A stretch of 64,000 bases of DNA from Streptomyces sp. NBC_01775 (GCF_035917675.1 NZ_CP109105.1:211124-275123); one strand, 5' to 3'. Counted from the stretch's first letter, positions 25,683 through 35,314 are shown. Translations and numbers: made by a program. Notes: generated by a model not told the origin, from the sequence alone.

Positions 25683-25702
25683 GGGGCCGCGGTGACCGGT
25701 GT

Positions 25703-25855
25703 GTGGGGGAGGACAAGGACACGGCGCTGCGCAAGTATCGCGAGCAGCTCGGGCTCTACGGCAGCGGCTCCCACGTCCTGCAACTCGTCGAAGTGACCGA
25801 CGACGGCGAGCGGCACCTACTCAGAATGTGGCCCCCGAACCAGCCACAGGAGTAA
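25703..25855 (+). CDS. Small hypothetical protein, plus-strand member of head-to-head pair
   Basis: 50 aa from GTG 25703 (weak ribosome site): DKDTALRKYREQLGLYGSGS, then LVEVTDDGERHLLRMWPPNQ. The pattern RKYR...LYG...GERHLLRMWP resembles RKYRAWVGQYG...DGHVLKSWP of the minus-strand neighbour, so the two are related and point away from each other. Function unknown. Confidence 0.4.
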   Translation: MGEDKDTALRKYREQLGLYGSGSHVLQLVEVTDDGERHLLRMWPPNQPQE

Positions 25856-26110
25856 AGAAGGGGTATCGCTCAGGCACGCCGCAGAGGAGAGGGCGGCTGC
25901 ATACCGAAGCGGCGCTCTGCTGCTGCCAGGTTTCGCCCAGGACCTGCTGACAGGCGGTTGGTACGCGTCCGTGAAAAGAACCGCGGCCTTCTCTCGGCCG
26001 GGATCGTCTAGATGTCGAGACGGTCCCGCCCGAGACGAACGCGGGTACCGGAGCGCCCGGATGTGGCCACGGACCGCGCGGCGCCAACGGCGTCGGACCG
26101 CACCGCTCGG

Positions 26111-27184
26111 CTACGGTCGGCTGGTGCGCAGGCGGTCGTCGATAGTCACCACCACCGGCGCTCCCTCCGCGTGTACCGCGTCGTACAGCACCTTGGCCGT
26201 AGACCGGTAGACCTGGGAGGCCATCGCCCAATCGGCATATGCGGCCAGCTTGTCGTCGCTGTCGTCCGCCCCGTGCGGGGGCTTCGCCGCACGGTAGAGA
26301 GCCAGGAGCACCGCGACGAGGGACCGGCCGGAGAGCACGGCGGCCACCAGCCCGGCCTCACGTTCTTCAAGAGCCGGGGCACGGAAGTGCGGGTGGGAAC
26401 CGGCCAGGGACGCCACGAACTCCCACGTGTCCCGGTGGCAGACCAGTGTGGCCGACGCGACCCGCCCGGCCCGCATGATCGCCCAGATCCGCCCGGCCTC
26501 ACTCAGGGCGGCCGGTTCCTTCACTTCGCTGGGCGCTGGTTCTCCGACGCCGGCTTCCTGCGCCGCCTGGAGGGCGGCCTGCTCCTGCTGCTCTTCGTGT
26601 TCCTCGGCGCGACCCGGTTCGGACAGCGCGGCCGCCGCCGGTTCCTTGCCTGCCTTCGGAGCGTCCTCCCTTGGCTCCGCAGTATCCGCCGATTCCTGAT
26701 CATCCAGAGCGTCGTCCGTCTCCGGGCCGGCGCCCAAGGGGAAGGATGTCGATGCCGGCTCCTCCATCAGCTGCCGCTGTTGTGGGAGGACACCGTGCTC
26801 CTCCTCAATTCCTGCGGCCGCGTCGGGCGGCCCGCCGGAAGACACCGGCGCCGCAGTCCGGAGGAGGGCGAGCACCTCCCCGACTTCCAGACGAAGACTG
26901 TCCAGCCCGCTGCGCAACTGGTCGACATCCCGCCGTAGTTCGGCCACTGCGGTGACTGCGTCACCGGCCCGTTTGCCAGCGCTGTTCGCACTGGCGCGCG
27001 TCTCTTGCTGGGACGACTTCAGGTCGGCCAGGCCGCTGTCCCGCAAGGTGGTGATCTCGTGGGTGAACGTCGCTCGCAGGTCCCGGTCCAGATCGCCCAC
27101 GCGGCTGTCCAGGTCATCGACCGATTTCTTCATCTCGTTCTTCGTGTCGATCAGCAGCGTGATGACATCGTCCCTGCGCGCCAA
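26111..27184 (-). CDS. Coiled-coil protein of unknown function
   Basis: About 357 aa from TTG 27184, which has GGAGGG 5 nt upstream; the open frame extends further but only shadows opposite-strand sequence. The N-terminal 110 residues form a heptad-rich coiled coil (MKKSVDDLDSRVGDLDRDLR). A long acidic, low-complexity Glu/Ala linker follows, then a compact C-terminal domain (HRDTWEFVASLAGSHPHFRA; VAAVLSGRSLVAVLLALYRA). No catalytic residues are recognised. It is divergent from a three-gene cluster with another coiled-coil protein and may work with it as a structural or partner protein. Confidence 0.65.
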   Translation of the reverse strand: MARRDDVITLLIDTKNEMKKSVDDLDSRVGDLDRDLRATFTHEITTLRDSGLADLKSSQQETRASANSAGKRAGDAVTAVAELRRDVDQLRSGLDSLRLEVGEVLALLRTAAPVSSGGPPDAAAGIEEEHGVLPQQRQLMEEPASTSFPLGAGPETDDALDDQESADTAEPREDAPKAGKEPAAAALSEPGRAEEHEEQQEQAALQAAQEAGVGEPAPSEVKEPAALSEAGRIWAIMRAGRVASATLVCHRDTWEFVASLAGSHPHFRAPALEEREAGLVAAVLSGRSLVAVLLALYRAAKPPHGADDSDDKLAAYADWAMASQVYRSTAKVLYDAVHAEGAPVVVTIDDRLRTSRP

Positions 27185-27502
27185 GACATCCCTCCAACAG
27201 GCTCGCGTAACAAGATAGTTGCGCTGCGTAGTTTTCCGAAGCGGAGGAGGATTCCTGCCCGAGTAGGGCCAGATTGGCCGGTTCGTCACACGAAGTGGCC
27301 GAACAAGCGACACCGAGCCGCCGTGAAACAGCCAGGCGTGCCGCCGACGGGCCCGGGGATGCACCACTCCATCCATCGGCGGTCGCTTTGGTTCCGCGAG
27401 GTTTTTGCCGCGCGGGGAATGAATCACGCCAGCGTTCCCGAAGATCGGGTGGGCTGGTGCCGTAGTCGCGATACTCGAAGCCGCGCGCCATCTGAAGGCG
27501 GG
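27185..27502. other. Divergent intergenic region
   Basis: 318 bp between the two arms of the coiled-coil locus. It must hold both promoters. No strong palindrome or RNA structure was found. Confidence 0.4.
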
Positions 27503-28060
27503 ATGAGGAAGCTTGCGACGGGGGAGCCGGTGACCGAGACGGAACATGATCTGCACGAGCGGCACAAGGGCCTCGCCCGCGCTCTGGCTGACCAGCATGC
27601 GCGCGTCGGTGCTCTCGGGTCCGGCGACGCGGTGACCGATGAGGCGTTCGATGCCCTGGTGGGTCGGGCGGAGGAGCTGTTGGCGTTCGAGCAGCAGATG
27701 CCGGCCAAGCTCGCCGAACCGCAGCGGCTGCGCAGCGAGAAGGTCATCTTCTGGTCCTGGCGTGCACAGAGTGGCGTGGCCGCTGCGCTCATCGCTGCGG
27801 TGTTCCTCTTCGGGCACACCGCCTGGTGGCTCGCGTTGATCATTCCCCACGCGCTGGCTACTCTCACCGGCTGGTCGCTGAAAGCGAGCCCGAAGGAGCA
27901 CAAGGCCCGGCGTAAAGCGGCCATCGGCCTGCACCTCGTGGGAGTGCTGCTCGTCCTGGTCACCCTGGGAGTCTTGTCCGCATGGTTCATCATCGCCGTC
28001 CTGTTCGGCTGGGCCGTGGTCGGCATCGCCTCCGCGGATGAGCAGGGGGCCGTGAAATGA
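27503..28060 (+). CDS. Integral membrane protein, first gene of coiled-coil operon
   Basis: 185 aa; ATG 27503 after GAAGGCGGG (GTG 27532 is an alternative). The cytoplasmic N-terminal 85 residues are helical and charged (ETEHDLHERHKGLARALADQ). They are followed by four hydrophobic segments in two pairs (VAAALIAAVFLFG, ALIIPHALATLTG; LVGVLLVLVTLGVLSAWF, IIAVLFGWAVVGIAS). The stop overlaps the next start (ATGA), so the genes are translationally coupled. No family recognised. Confidence 0.7.
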   Translation: MRKLATGEPVTETEHDLHERHKGLARALADQHARVGALGSGDAVTDEAFDALVGRAEELLAFEQQMPAKLAEPQRLRSEKVIFWSWRAQSGVAAALIAAVFLFGHTAWWLALIIPHALATLTGWSLKASPKEHKARRKAAIGLHLVGVLLVLVTLGVLSAWFIIAVLFGWAVVGIASADEQGAVK

Positions 28061-29019
28061 GCGAAGAACTTGAATACCAGATGGAGGCCACCGAACGGCG
28101 CGTCCGCGACCTGGACAGGCGCCTCGACGACCTGGACAGCGAGCACGAGAGCCTGAAGACCCGGTTCGGATACACCGACGATCTGGACTACGAGCTGCGC
28201 GATATCCGCAGCGACATCGAACAGGTCGACGGCAGAGTCGATGAGATCCGAGAAGAGCTGGGCGGCCGCGTCGACACCGCGGAACAGGCAGTCGCGCGTC
28301 TCACCCGACACGTACGGCTGCTGGAAGGCCAGATCATGGCCGCCGGCGGAGCTCCCGCCGCGGACCTGGACACCTTCACCAAGGACCAGCGCTCCCTGGC
28401 ACGCACCATGCAGTCCGGCTGGAACGCCGCCGAGTTCCTCCTCAGCGACCATTCACGCGGCATCCACCGGGCACGCGTGGAACGCTTCCGCAACACGCGA
28501 GCCCGACACCAAACGGCCCGGGAAGAAGTCGTCGAGCTGACCGGCACGCTGGCCGGCACCCGCTACGGCACACAAGACCACACCGAAGCCGCCACCCAAC
28601 TGCGCAGCGCCATCACAACCGAGGCCACACTGCGCCAGGGCCTGGCCCGGCAGGAAGCCGAGGCACAGGAAGCCTCCGAGGCCCTGGCCGCGGACACCAC
28701 GGCCCGCGCCGACAAGCAGCCGGCAATAGCGGCAGGCGTCCGGGCGGAGAAGCGGCTCACGCTGGCCCTTCGCGGGCGGCTGGACGACGCCGTCAGCAGC
28801 CGCTCCCTTCTGCCGGCCTGGTTCGCCACCGTTCTCGGCGCGGCGCCACCGGCCCGTGGCACCGAACGTTGGATGGAGTGCGCCACCCACGTCCTGCTGT
28901 ACCGGCTCACCTACGGCATCGACGACCAGGTCGTCGCGCTCGGCCCCGCACCCAGTGCCGCACAGCCGCACCGGCGCCAGCGGTACGAGAAGCTCCGCGA
29001 GGACCTACGCCGGTGGTGA
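28057..29019 (+). CDS. Coiled-coil protein, second gene of operon
   Basis: 320 aa. The first 90 residues are an almost perfect coiled coil (ATERRVRDLDRRLDDLDSEH; DIEQVDGRVDEIREELGGRV). The rest is helical and ends with a more globular domain around LPAWFATVLGAAPPARGTER and a segment LYRLTYGIDDQVVALG. The ATGA overlap with the membrane-protein gene suggests the two proteins form a complex. Functionally unassigned. Confidence 0.7.
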   Translation: MSEELEYQMEATERRVRDLDRRLDDLDSEHESLKTRFGYTDDLDYELRDIRSDIEQVDGRVDEIREELGGRVDTAEQAVARLTRHVRLLEGQIMAAGGAPAADLDTFTKDQRSLARTMQSGWNAAEFLLSDHSRGIHRARVERFRNTRARHQTAREEVVELTGTLAGTRYGTQDHTEAATQLRSAITTEATLRQGLARQEAEAQEASEALAADTTARADKQPAIAAGVRAEKRLTLALRGRLDDAVSSRSLLPAWFATVLGAAPPARGTERWMECATHVLLYRLTYGIDDQVVALGPAPSAAQPHRRQRYEKLREDLRRW

Positions 29020-29282
29020 AGACCCCGTTACGGCGACGCCGGCCGCCTGGCGACCCGATGGACGACGCCGGGCGGCGCTACACGGCGCGCTGGTCCTCTT
29101 CGAGTACGAGGTCCTCCCCGAAGCCCGTGAGATCCGCATACCCGTCGTGGTCTGGTGCGGCTGACCGCAGAGAACAACCGCGCGAGGCCCGCACGCCACC
29201 GGCCGGCACGGCCCGCGCCGTATCGAGACCGCCGTACACCGCACGCCGGCCCCAGCAAGGCCCGGCCCGCGAAGGAGCGCAG

Positions 29283-29801
29283 ATGCCAACCCCCTTCCAG
29301 CAGCTCTCCGCTCACCGTGAACTCAGCGCGCTCCGAACCGTACTGAAATGTTCCGGCAAGACGACCGCGCTCCGAGAGGGACCCGCTGACGAGCCCGGAC
29401 AGAATGCGGCCTGGCTCGCGTTTCTGTGTCCCGCGCACTCAGAGAGCCTGCCCGAATGGCCTGGCGCAAGGACCCATCCCGACAGCGATTCGCTCCCCTG
29501 CGGGACCGTCCTGGACTTCCGCGCCACCGAGCAGCTGCTCCAGTCGCACGCCGATCTGTGGCTGACGCCCCTGACTGGAGTACGCCCGGATGCCTCCCGC
29601 GGTGCCTGGCCCGACTTCCTGGACCAGGCCGGCCGAGTGTTGCGCGACCGCCTGGAGCAAGACGACGGTGCCGATGAGGACGGGCCTTTGCAAAGCATCG
29701 TGATGATGATGGGCATGGCTCGCCGGTCCGCGGCCAGCGACGACCTCCACCAGGCGACAATATCCCTCGGCTACTGCGAGACCCTCACCCAGAGCCTGTA
29801 G
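29283..29801 (+). CDS. Hypothetical 172-aa protein, last gene of coiled-coil locus
   Basis: ATG 29283 has GAAGGAGC just upstream. The protein is acidic with a few conserved-looking positions (AWLAFLCPAHSESLPEWPGA; SDSLPCGTVLDFRA) but no recognisable domain. The 260 bp between it and the preceding gene contain a short coding-like piece ending FEYEVLPEAREIRIPVVVWC at 29164 that lacks a start in its frame and may be a broken small gene. Confidence 0.6.
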   Translation: MPTPFQQLSAHRELSALRTVLKCSGKTTALREGPADEPGQNAAWLAFLCPAHSESLPEWPGARTHPDSDSLPCGTVLDFRATEQLLQSHADLWLTPLTGVRPDASRGAWPDFLDQAGRVLRDRLEQDDGADEDGPLQSIVMMMGMARRSAASDDLHQATISLGYCETLTQSL

Positions 29802-29945
29802 TCGTCGCTGCCAACTCGCTGTCCACCGCCGAGCTGGGCTCTGGTGTCGCCGTCCGTCAGGCGGTGCGCGCGGTCTGGCGGACGGCATCGAGAACACCGT
29901 GGCCGGGGCCTTTCCAAGTTTCCTGGCGGCAGGTCCTGGCCGTTG

Positions 29946-30548
29946 TCAGGTATGTGTGAGGGCGGGAGGTGGTGCGCTGAGGGTGGCTCCGAAGGTGGCG
30001 AAGATGTCGGTGAGTCGGCTGCCGGGGGTGGCGGCCGGCGCGGGGCCGCGCGGGGGGTGCGAAGGCCCCCCGGTTGACGAGATCGACGCGGCCGGGGTGG
30101 CACTGTCCTGCCACAGCGGGTAGAAGGTCGCGGGGTCGCCCTGAAGGACTCGCACGAGCCGTTCGGTGGATGGCCAGGCGGGCAGCAGTGTGCCGTTGAG
30201 GGCTGCGCTGATCTGTTCGGGCGTGAGCGCGTGGTCGAGGACGATGGCGATGGCGCGGGCTGTGGGCGTCCCGCAGCGCTGGTGGAGGGCGCTGAGGGCG
30301 GAAGCGAGGTCGGCGCCGGGTGTGGCCTTCCCCAAGGAGGTGCTCGCGCGGGATTTGCGGTGCAGTTTCTCGACGGTCAGGTAGCGGTCCTCGTCCTCCC
30401 AGATCCGTCGCAGGGTGCACACGTCGGCTCCCAGCGCGCGTCCGAGGCGTTCGGTCACCTCCCAGGAGGGGAAGCGCTGGCCGGCCAGGACGCGGCTGAG
30501 GTAGGAGGCTGAGACGCCGACGCGCAGTCCGAGGTGACGTAGTGGCAT
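29946..30548 (-). CDS. XRE-family HTH regulator
   Basis: The ATG-initiated part starts inside the first helix of the HTH: MPLRHLGLRVGVSASYLSRV. The in-frame upstream codons read LAPVLSRLQRAAR, the usual first helix, so the true start lies 30-60 codons further upstream but no convincing start was found before 30650. The C-terminal 130 residues repeat a theme of HTH-linked plasmid regulators (LTPEQISAALNGTLLPAWPS). Target unknown. Confidence 0.65.
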   Translation of the reverse strand: MPLRHLGLRVGVSASYLSRVLAGQRFPSWEVTERLGRALGADVCTLRRIWEDEDRYLTVEKLHRKSRASTSLGKATPGADLASALSALHQRCGTPTARAIAIVLDHALTPEQISAALNGTLLPAWPSTERLVRVLQGDPATFYPLWQDSATPAASISSTGGPSHPPRGPAPAATPGSRLTDIFATFGATLSAPPPALTHT

Positions 30549-30916
30549 GCGCGCGGCTCGTTGGAGGCGGGAGAGGACGGGGGCGAGCTGTTTGCGTGCG
30601 CGCAGGTGGACGGGCGCCGCGTCCTTGGGTGGGGGGTCCTCGACGAGTTGCGCAGGTGGGGGGCGTCGGTGGCGTCGGGGCGGGGGTTGCCGGGGTGGAG
30701 TCGGTTGTAGCGGCGGTGGTGGAAGTGACGCCGGGCGGTCTCGGGGCTATTGCGTAGATAGACGGCCCGGGCGAAGCATCCCCCTCCGGCGCCCGGCACA
30801 ACGAGCCGTACGCCCGCCACGGACAGAGCGGACACCGCCACGCACGCCCTCCGCCTGCCGCACTCCTATCCGTTAGCAGTACGGATCTGCGTACTCCGCC
30901 ACGGAAAGACGCGCCG
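30549..30916. other. Upstream region of XRE gene
   Basis: The first 100 bp are the probable N-terminal coding part of the XRE gene. The remainder up to 30916 shows no supportable gene; it presumably holds the two divergent promoters. Confidence 0.4.
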
Positions 30917-31447
30917 GTGAGCCAGCATGAAGACATGCCCGAACCCCACGCGACCGTGATGGAAATCGTCCGCGCCTCCATGAACCCTGCCTGCCGCACG
31001 ACCACACGTCGTACCGATCACCCCGCCTGCCGCGTCATGGCCCGCGAAGCGCACGCCGACGCCGACGACGGTGGCATGGACCGTGTACTGCTCCTGGCGA
31101 CAGGCACGGCAGCCAGCGCAACGGCGGTGACTACCGTTCTCGCCCAGGAGAGCGACCAGACACCCGAGACTCTCGTGGACTCGATGGAGTCGGCAGCAGC
31201 CGCCCGAGGCAAGGAATTTTCTATCGGCCCGGTCCTGCGGGGCATGCTCACGGACCACGGCGGGCCCGGTGCAGAGGAGCTCGGGAAGGCATTCGCGCGA
31301 GACCAGGGTGAGTTCTACGACCTGGTGGTGGAGCTCGCCGACTACACCGCCAGCTGCATCCAGATGCGCGCCGTCAAATTCCGCGTTCCGGTGCGGGAGT
31401 CCCTGAACGACCTGAACGAGATGCTCAAGGACTTCGTCAGTGCGTAG
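30917..31447 (+). CDS. Hypothetical 176-aa protein
   Basis: GTG 30917 or ATG 30935. The product is hydrophilic with a central Ala-rich segment (RVLLLATGTAASATAVTTVL) and a helical C-terminal half ending RESLNDLNEMLKDFVSA. No family is recognised. It stands alone, with the next gene on the other strand. Confidence 0.5.
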   Translation: MSQHEDMPEPHATVMEIVRASMNPACRTTTRRTDHPACRVMAREAHADADDGGMDRVLLLATGTAASATAVTTVLAQESDQTPETLVDSMESAAAARGKEFSIGPVLRGMLTDHGGPGAEELGKAFARDQGEFYDLVVELADYTASCIQMRAVKFRVPVRESLNDLNEMLKDFVSA

Positions 31448-31584
31448 CGCGGAAACCGCCCTCCCCGCCCAGAGTCCCCGACCGCGCCAGACCCTCCACC
31501 ACTCTCTCGGCTGCTCCTCGGCCGGCATCGCCGGTTGAGCCTGGGCCTGGTCGCGGCGGCGTCCGTGACCAGGCCCAGGATGCT

Positions 31585-32241
31585 TCAGCTCGCGATCTCG
31601 GTGCTCACCCTCGCCGCGGGGCACTCGGTGGCGCGCTGGGTGAGGGCGTTCTTCTCCGCCCGGTCGATGGTGAGTTGCCAGCGGGTTTTGGTGGCGACCC
31701 AGTCGGACAGGTACTGACACGACGCGTCGGCGCTCGGCACCCACCACGTGCTGGGGTCCTGGTCGCTTTTCTGGCGATTCGATCGCGCAGTGACCGCGAC
31801 GAGACTGCGTTCGCTACCAAGATCGTTGGCGTAGCGCATGCGCCGGTCCGCATCCCATTTCGACGCCCCGCTGTCCCACGCCTCGGCCAAGGGGACCATG
31901 TGATCGATATCGAGGGCCCCAGCCTTGCTCACGGTGATGTCGTCGTAGTACGAACGCCACTGACCTCCCAAAATCTTGCAGCCCGCGCCGACCGTGGGCT
32001 TTTCGACCGCCTCGGCAATCAGCACCTCGGCGCGCGTGTTGCAGCCGTCGCGGTCCGCGTCCACCCAGTGTTTGAAGGACGTCCTCTTGTAGCCCGCCCT
32101 CGACTCCTCGTCGACGGGCAGGGCCTGGACGGCGCGCTGCACCGGCAGGTCGACGCGCTGGGGAGCGGGCTCGGCCACAGCCGGAGCCGCGGCGGCCAGG
32201 AGCGGGGTGGCAAGGGCGGCGGCCAGCAGGCTGCGGGTCAT
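31585..32241 (-). CDS. Secreted HNH-type nuclease (DUF1524/GmrSD-like), copy 1
   Basis: 218 aa from ATG 32241 with a signal peptide (TRSLLAAALATPLLAAAAPA). The core reads DIDHMVPLAEAWDSGASKWD, then RYANDLGSERSLVAVTARSN and QDPSTWWVPSADASCQYLSD, the His-Asn variant of the HNH fold found in exported Streptomyces nucleases. Expected role is extracellular DNA degradation, for nutrition, competition or development. A paralogue with the same layout lies at 39291-39965. Upstream contains no shared promoter element with the other nucleases. Confidence 0.88.
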   Translation of the reverse strand: MTRSLLAAALATPLLAAAAPAVAEPAPQRVDLPVQRAVQALPVDEESRAGYKRTSFKHWVDADRDGCNTRAEVLIAEAVEKPTVGAGCKILGGQWRSYYDDITVSKAGALDIDHMVPLAEAWDSGASKWDADRRMRYANDLGSERSLVAVTARSNRQKSDQDPSTWWVPSADASCQYLSDWVATKTRWQLTIDRAEKNALTQRATECPAARVSTEIAS

Positions 32242-32440
32242 AGTGATCACGTCGTAGTCGTATCGCCCGCAGCCTCTCATGTGTTCCGCATGGCAAAGCA
32301 GTTCACCCGACCGAGGGGCGCCGGGCTGGACGCGTAGCCTCCAGCTGCGACTGAGCATTCCAGTTGGCCCGTTGAGCACCACAGCTGGCTAACTGGAACA
32401 TGGCCTCGTGCCGAGGCGATACTCCTTCGACTACGGTCGG

Positions 32441-34183
32441 CTACCGCTTCACACGGCCACGAATGGCGAGGGCAGCTAGACCGAGCAGGACCGGCTCGGT
32501 GACACGGGAGGCCATCTCGGTGTACGTGCCGAAGGTGGTCAGGCCCTGACCGGAAGAACGGAATACTACCGAGTTGATGACCACTCGCAATGACTTCTCG
32601 AACCGGTCAGGGGTCATGCGTTGTGTGAGCGGTCCGTCAGGCGTGGCTGCCTCGGGAGTGTCGGTGGTCAGCGAGATGCGCTGGTCTGTGAGCTTGCCGG
32701 TGGTCTCGGGTTTCTGGTCATCCTTGGGCAGGCCCCACAGCGTCATCAGCAGCACGGTGGTGGTCATGGCCAGCAACAGCCACCCGAGGGCGCGGGAAGC
32801 GCGCAGGCCGTACCCCGATACCGCCCAGTACGCGGCGAGCACGCTCCGCTCACCCAAGGGAATGTCGTCAGCGTGGCGGCGCATTTCCATCTCGCCGTAA
32901 TAAAAATCCGCTGCTCCGGGCTCGTGTTTGCCGTCCTCGAATGCCTTGCGTAGCTGCCGGTATACAGGCGCCAGCGCCGCCGGGTCCAGTACATCAACCC
33001 CCTCTGGGGCGGGAGTCGTCCAGCCATCCGTGCCGGTACTGCGGGCGGTACGCCAGTGCTGCTCTTCGGCCAGGGTGCGGCGCGGCGTCCAGCGAACGGG
33101 CCATACCCCGCGCCGGCGCAGGCCGGATGGGGTGGCGGGCAGGTGATAGAGCCCTTCCAGTCGTAGTTGGTCGAGGTGCACGGTCCCAGCAAAGAGGCAC
33201 TGGGTGAGGTCGATATCGGCGAGCAGAAGATGTGCGGCGTCCGCGCCTCGCAGGGACACCACCTGCACACGGGGGTTCTGCCGATCCAGTTCGGGCTCTT
33301 CCGACCCCGGGGGATCGGTAAATGGCAGCGTGAACGGCCGGGAGTGAGTGGCGACAATTACTGGGTATTCCAATACTGCGTCGCTCAAGTCGACGGTTGC
33401 ATAGCGTAGGCGCAGTGCTGCCGTGGCGGCCCATCGCGTCCGTCGGCACAGCACCGTGGGCGCCGCCACTTCGATTGTCACGGCTGCCCCAAACGTCGCC
33501 TCCGAGAGATCCAGCGTCCCGCAGCAAGACATGGGCCCCAGTTTGGGCGCGCGTTGGAAGTTTGTTCGGTGGAATTTGGTGTCGCCCTTGATGCGCGCGT
33601 CTGCGAACGAGGCAAGCCCGCCAAACTCCATCATGTGGAACGAGGCGCTGCCACTGATGTCCACCTTCGTGAAGATGCCATTCCCGCCGATTCTCGCCAG
33701 GGCGAACGAGATGTCACCGTCGACCTCTACATGGAAGAAGTTGACGTGATTGCTGAATTCTGACCGGCTGAAATCGGTTTTCCCCTTGAATGTCGCCCCC
33801 ACGAATTCAACGTCCCCGCGAAAGCGCGCCTCGGTGAACCTGGCCTCACCATTGAATACCGCCCTCGTGAAGCGGACATCCCCCTCAAACTCCGCATCCA
33901 TGAATAAGGCGCTTCCCAGGTGGGCCCGGTCGTCGGCAGTGGGCGTGAGCGCGGAGAGCAGTTTTGCCAGTAGTACCCCGTCGAACCGGGTGCCTCGGTG
34001 GTCGATGTCGGCGCCGGGCTGCAAGCTCGCCAAGTAGGCCGAACGATCGGCTTCCTCGAGGTGAGCCAGGCAGTAGTCATGCGATCCGACCCTGATCCCG
34101 CGGCAGTCAGGCTCAGCTTCGTGTCCGCAGTGCGGCCAGGGAGGGGTGGGGGTGGTTGGCACGGTGCCGTTGCTAGCGGTCAT
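32441..34183 (-). CDS. Pentapeptide-repeat membrane protein
   Basis: About 580 aa from ATG 34183. The N-terminal half is a pentapeptide-repeat solenoid with typical A(D/N)LXX-type units in the form FxGDVxFxxAxF (DVRFTRAVFNGEARFTEA and following). A CGHE..C pair near the start may bind zinc. Near the C-terminus are one or two hydrophobic segments (ALGWLLLAMTTTVLLMTLWG; EPVLLGLAALAI). Proteins with this layout are common in Streptomyces and are sometimes annotated as ion-channel-like; function is not established. Confidence 0.8.
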   Translation of the reverse strand: MTASNGTVPTTPTPPWPHCGHEAEPDCRGIRVGSHDYCLAHLEEADRSAYLASLQPGADIDHRGTRFDGVLLAKLLSALTPTADDRAHLGSALFMDAEFEGDVRFTRAVFNGEARFTEARFRGDVEFVGATFKGKTDFSRSEFSNHVNFFHVEVDGDISFALARIGGNGIFTKVDISGSASFHMMEFGGLASFADARIKGDTKFHRTNFQRAPKLGPMSCCGTLDLSEATFGAAVTIEVAAPTVLCRRTRWAATAALRLRYATVDLSDAVLEYPVIVATHSRPFTLPFTDPPGSEEPELDRQNPRVQVVSLRGADAAHLLLADIDLTQCLFAGTVHLDQLRLEGLYHLPATPSGLRRRGVWPVRWTPRRTLAEEQHWRTARSTGTDGWTTPAPEGVDVLDPAALAPVYRQLRKAFEDGKHEPGAADFYYGEMEMRRHADDIPLGERSVLAAYWAVSGYGLRASRALGWLLLAMTTTVLLMTLWGLPKDDQKPETTGKLTDQRISLTTDTPEAATPDGPLTQRMTPDRFEKSLRVVINSVVFRSSGQGLTTFGTYTEMASRVTEPVLLGLAALAIRGRVKR

Positions 34184-34466
34184 GACCGGGGGGACGATGG
34201 CGCGCCGACCACAGGTTGCTGAGGCAGCCGAAGCGACAATCTTGGACAAGTATCTGCTGGTTCCAGTCGGTGGAGCAGGCAGGGCACCAAGCGCTCAACT
34301 GGCCAACAGAAGGGCTCAGTCACACCAGACCGCACCGGCAATGGACCGTCCCGCGCACCAAATAATCGAACACGATATCGTTTCTAGCGTGGGTGAAGGT
34401 GATTCTACTCGGCAACGGGAAGCGGTGGAGGCACGGCCGTGGCGTGCCAAGGATGGTCCCGGGTCT

Positions 34467-34522
34467 CAGCTTGTTGTTTATCTGAAGAGGTCGAAACGGG
34501 CCTCCTCAGATAAGCAACAAGC
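34467..34522 (-). terminator. Long hairpin behind ligase fragment
   Basis: Two 23-base arms (34467-34489, 34500-34522) pair around a 10-nt loop. The two mismatches become G-U pairs in a minus-strand transcript, so it is best suited to terminate the minus-strand gene whose stop is at 34523. Confidence 0.6.
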
Positions 34523-34882
34523 TCAGTGTCCCTCGAAATCGGGAAGTTCATCAGGGGAGAGGTCGGGGCGTAGGCGTCTGATTCGCACCGGATGTCTCCA
34601 CCGGCCGCGGTCCTGGGCCGCGTCGCCCTCAAACTCCACGACGGCCGTTGGCCGCACGCACCGGTGCTCCAGCGCCTCGCGCGTGCCCCAGCCGGCGGAG
34701 AAGGTGACTTCCCGCCAGGGGTGGTCGGGCGCGGCCGCCCCCAGGACGCCGCCGATCTGCTGGCGCAGCGAGAGGGGCAGCGGGGTGCTGCGGGCGACCA
34801 GCCGCAGGCGGCCTGCCTCGTCCCAGCGGCCGAGGAGCACGGTGTGCGGCATGGTGAGGGGGCCGGTGACCGCGCCGATCAC
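34523..34882 (-). pseudogene. ATP-dependent DNA ligase, C-terminal fragment
   Basis: Reads LTMPHTVLLGRWDEAGRLRL, HPWREVTFSAGWGTREALEH and VRPTAVVEFEGDAAQDRGRW: the OB-fold C-terminus of an ATP-dependent DNA ligase. A hairpin terminator follows its stop directly, so the 3' end is native. The 5' part was lost at about 34885. A matching N-terminal fragment with the same orientation lies at 38166-38465, so one ligase gene was probably split by the 3.3 kb in between. Confidence 0.75.
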
Positions 34883-35314
34883 CGCGTCGTGCGCACTGCG
34901 CGAGCACTGGCAGATATGCAGTATTTGGAAGGTGCGCTATTCACGCTCAGACGTGCCGGGACGGGGTGATCTGCCCGGGGCGGAGGGAGGACTGAAGGGG
35001 CTGGCGCAGGTCTTCGCCATGGTGCTGGGCCTCGTCACCAGCGCAGCAGTGGCCCGCGCTGTCGGCTTCTCCTTGGCGCCATGGTCGCGGCGCCGGGAGT
35101 TTTCGCTGCACCGACAGCGTCTGCTGCGACGCGGCGAAGACTCCCGGCGCCGACCACGAGTCCCGCTCGTCAGACTGCGCCGCACCGGACCGCACCGCCA
35201 GGACGCGGCCGGGCCAGCTCCCGCATGCCGCCTGACCTACTCATCGATGTCCGGACGTCGTCATGGGTCCCGGGGGCCGTACAGCAAAGGCTTTACGAAG
35301 AGCTACGATCCTGT
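34883..35314. other. Non-coding segment with a 12-bp inverted repeat
   Basis: No gene is supported. GGCGCCGGGAGT (35089-35100) pairs with ACTCCCGGCGCC (35140-35151); TTCGC/GCGAA just inside extends the stem. It may be a recombination site or terminator. Confidence 0.45.
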
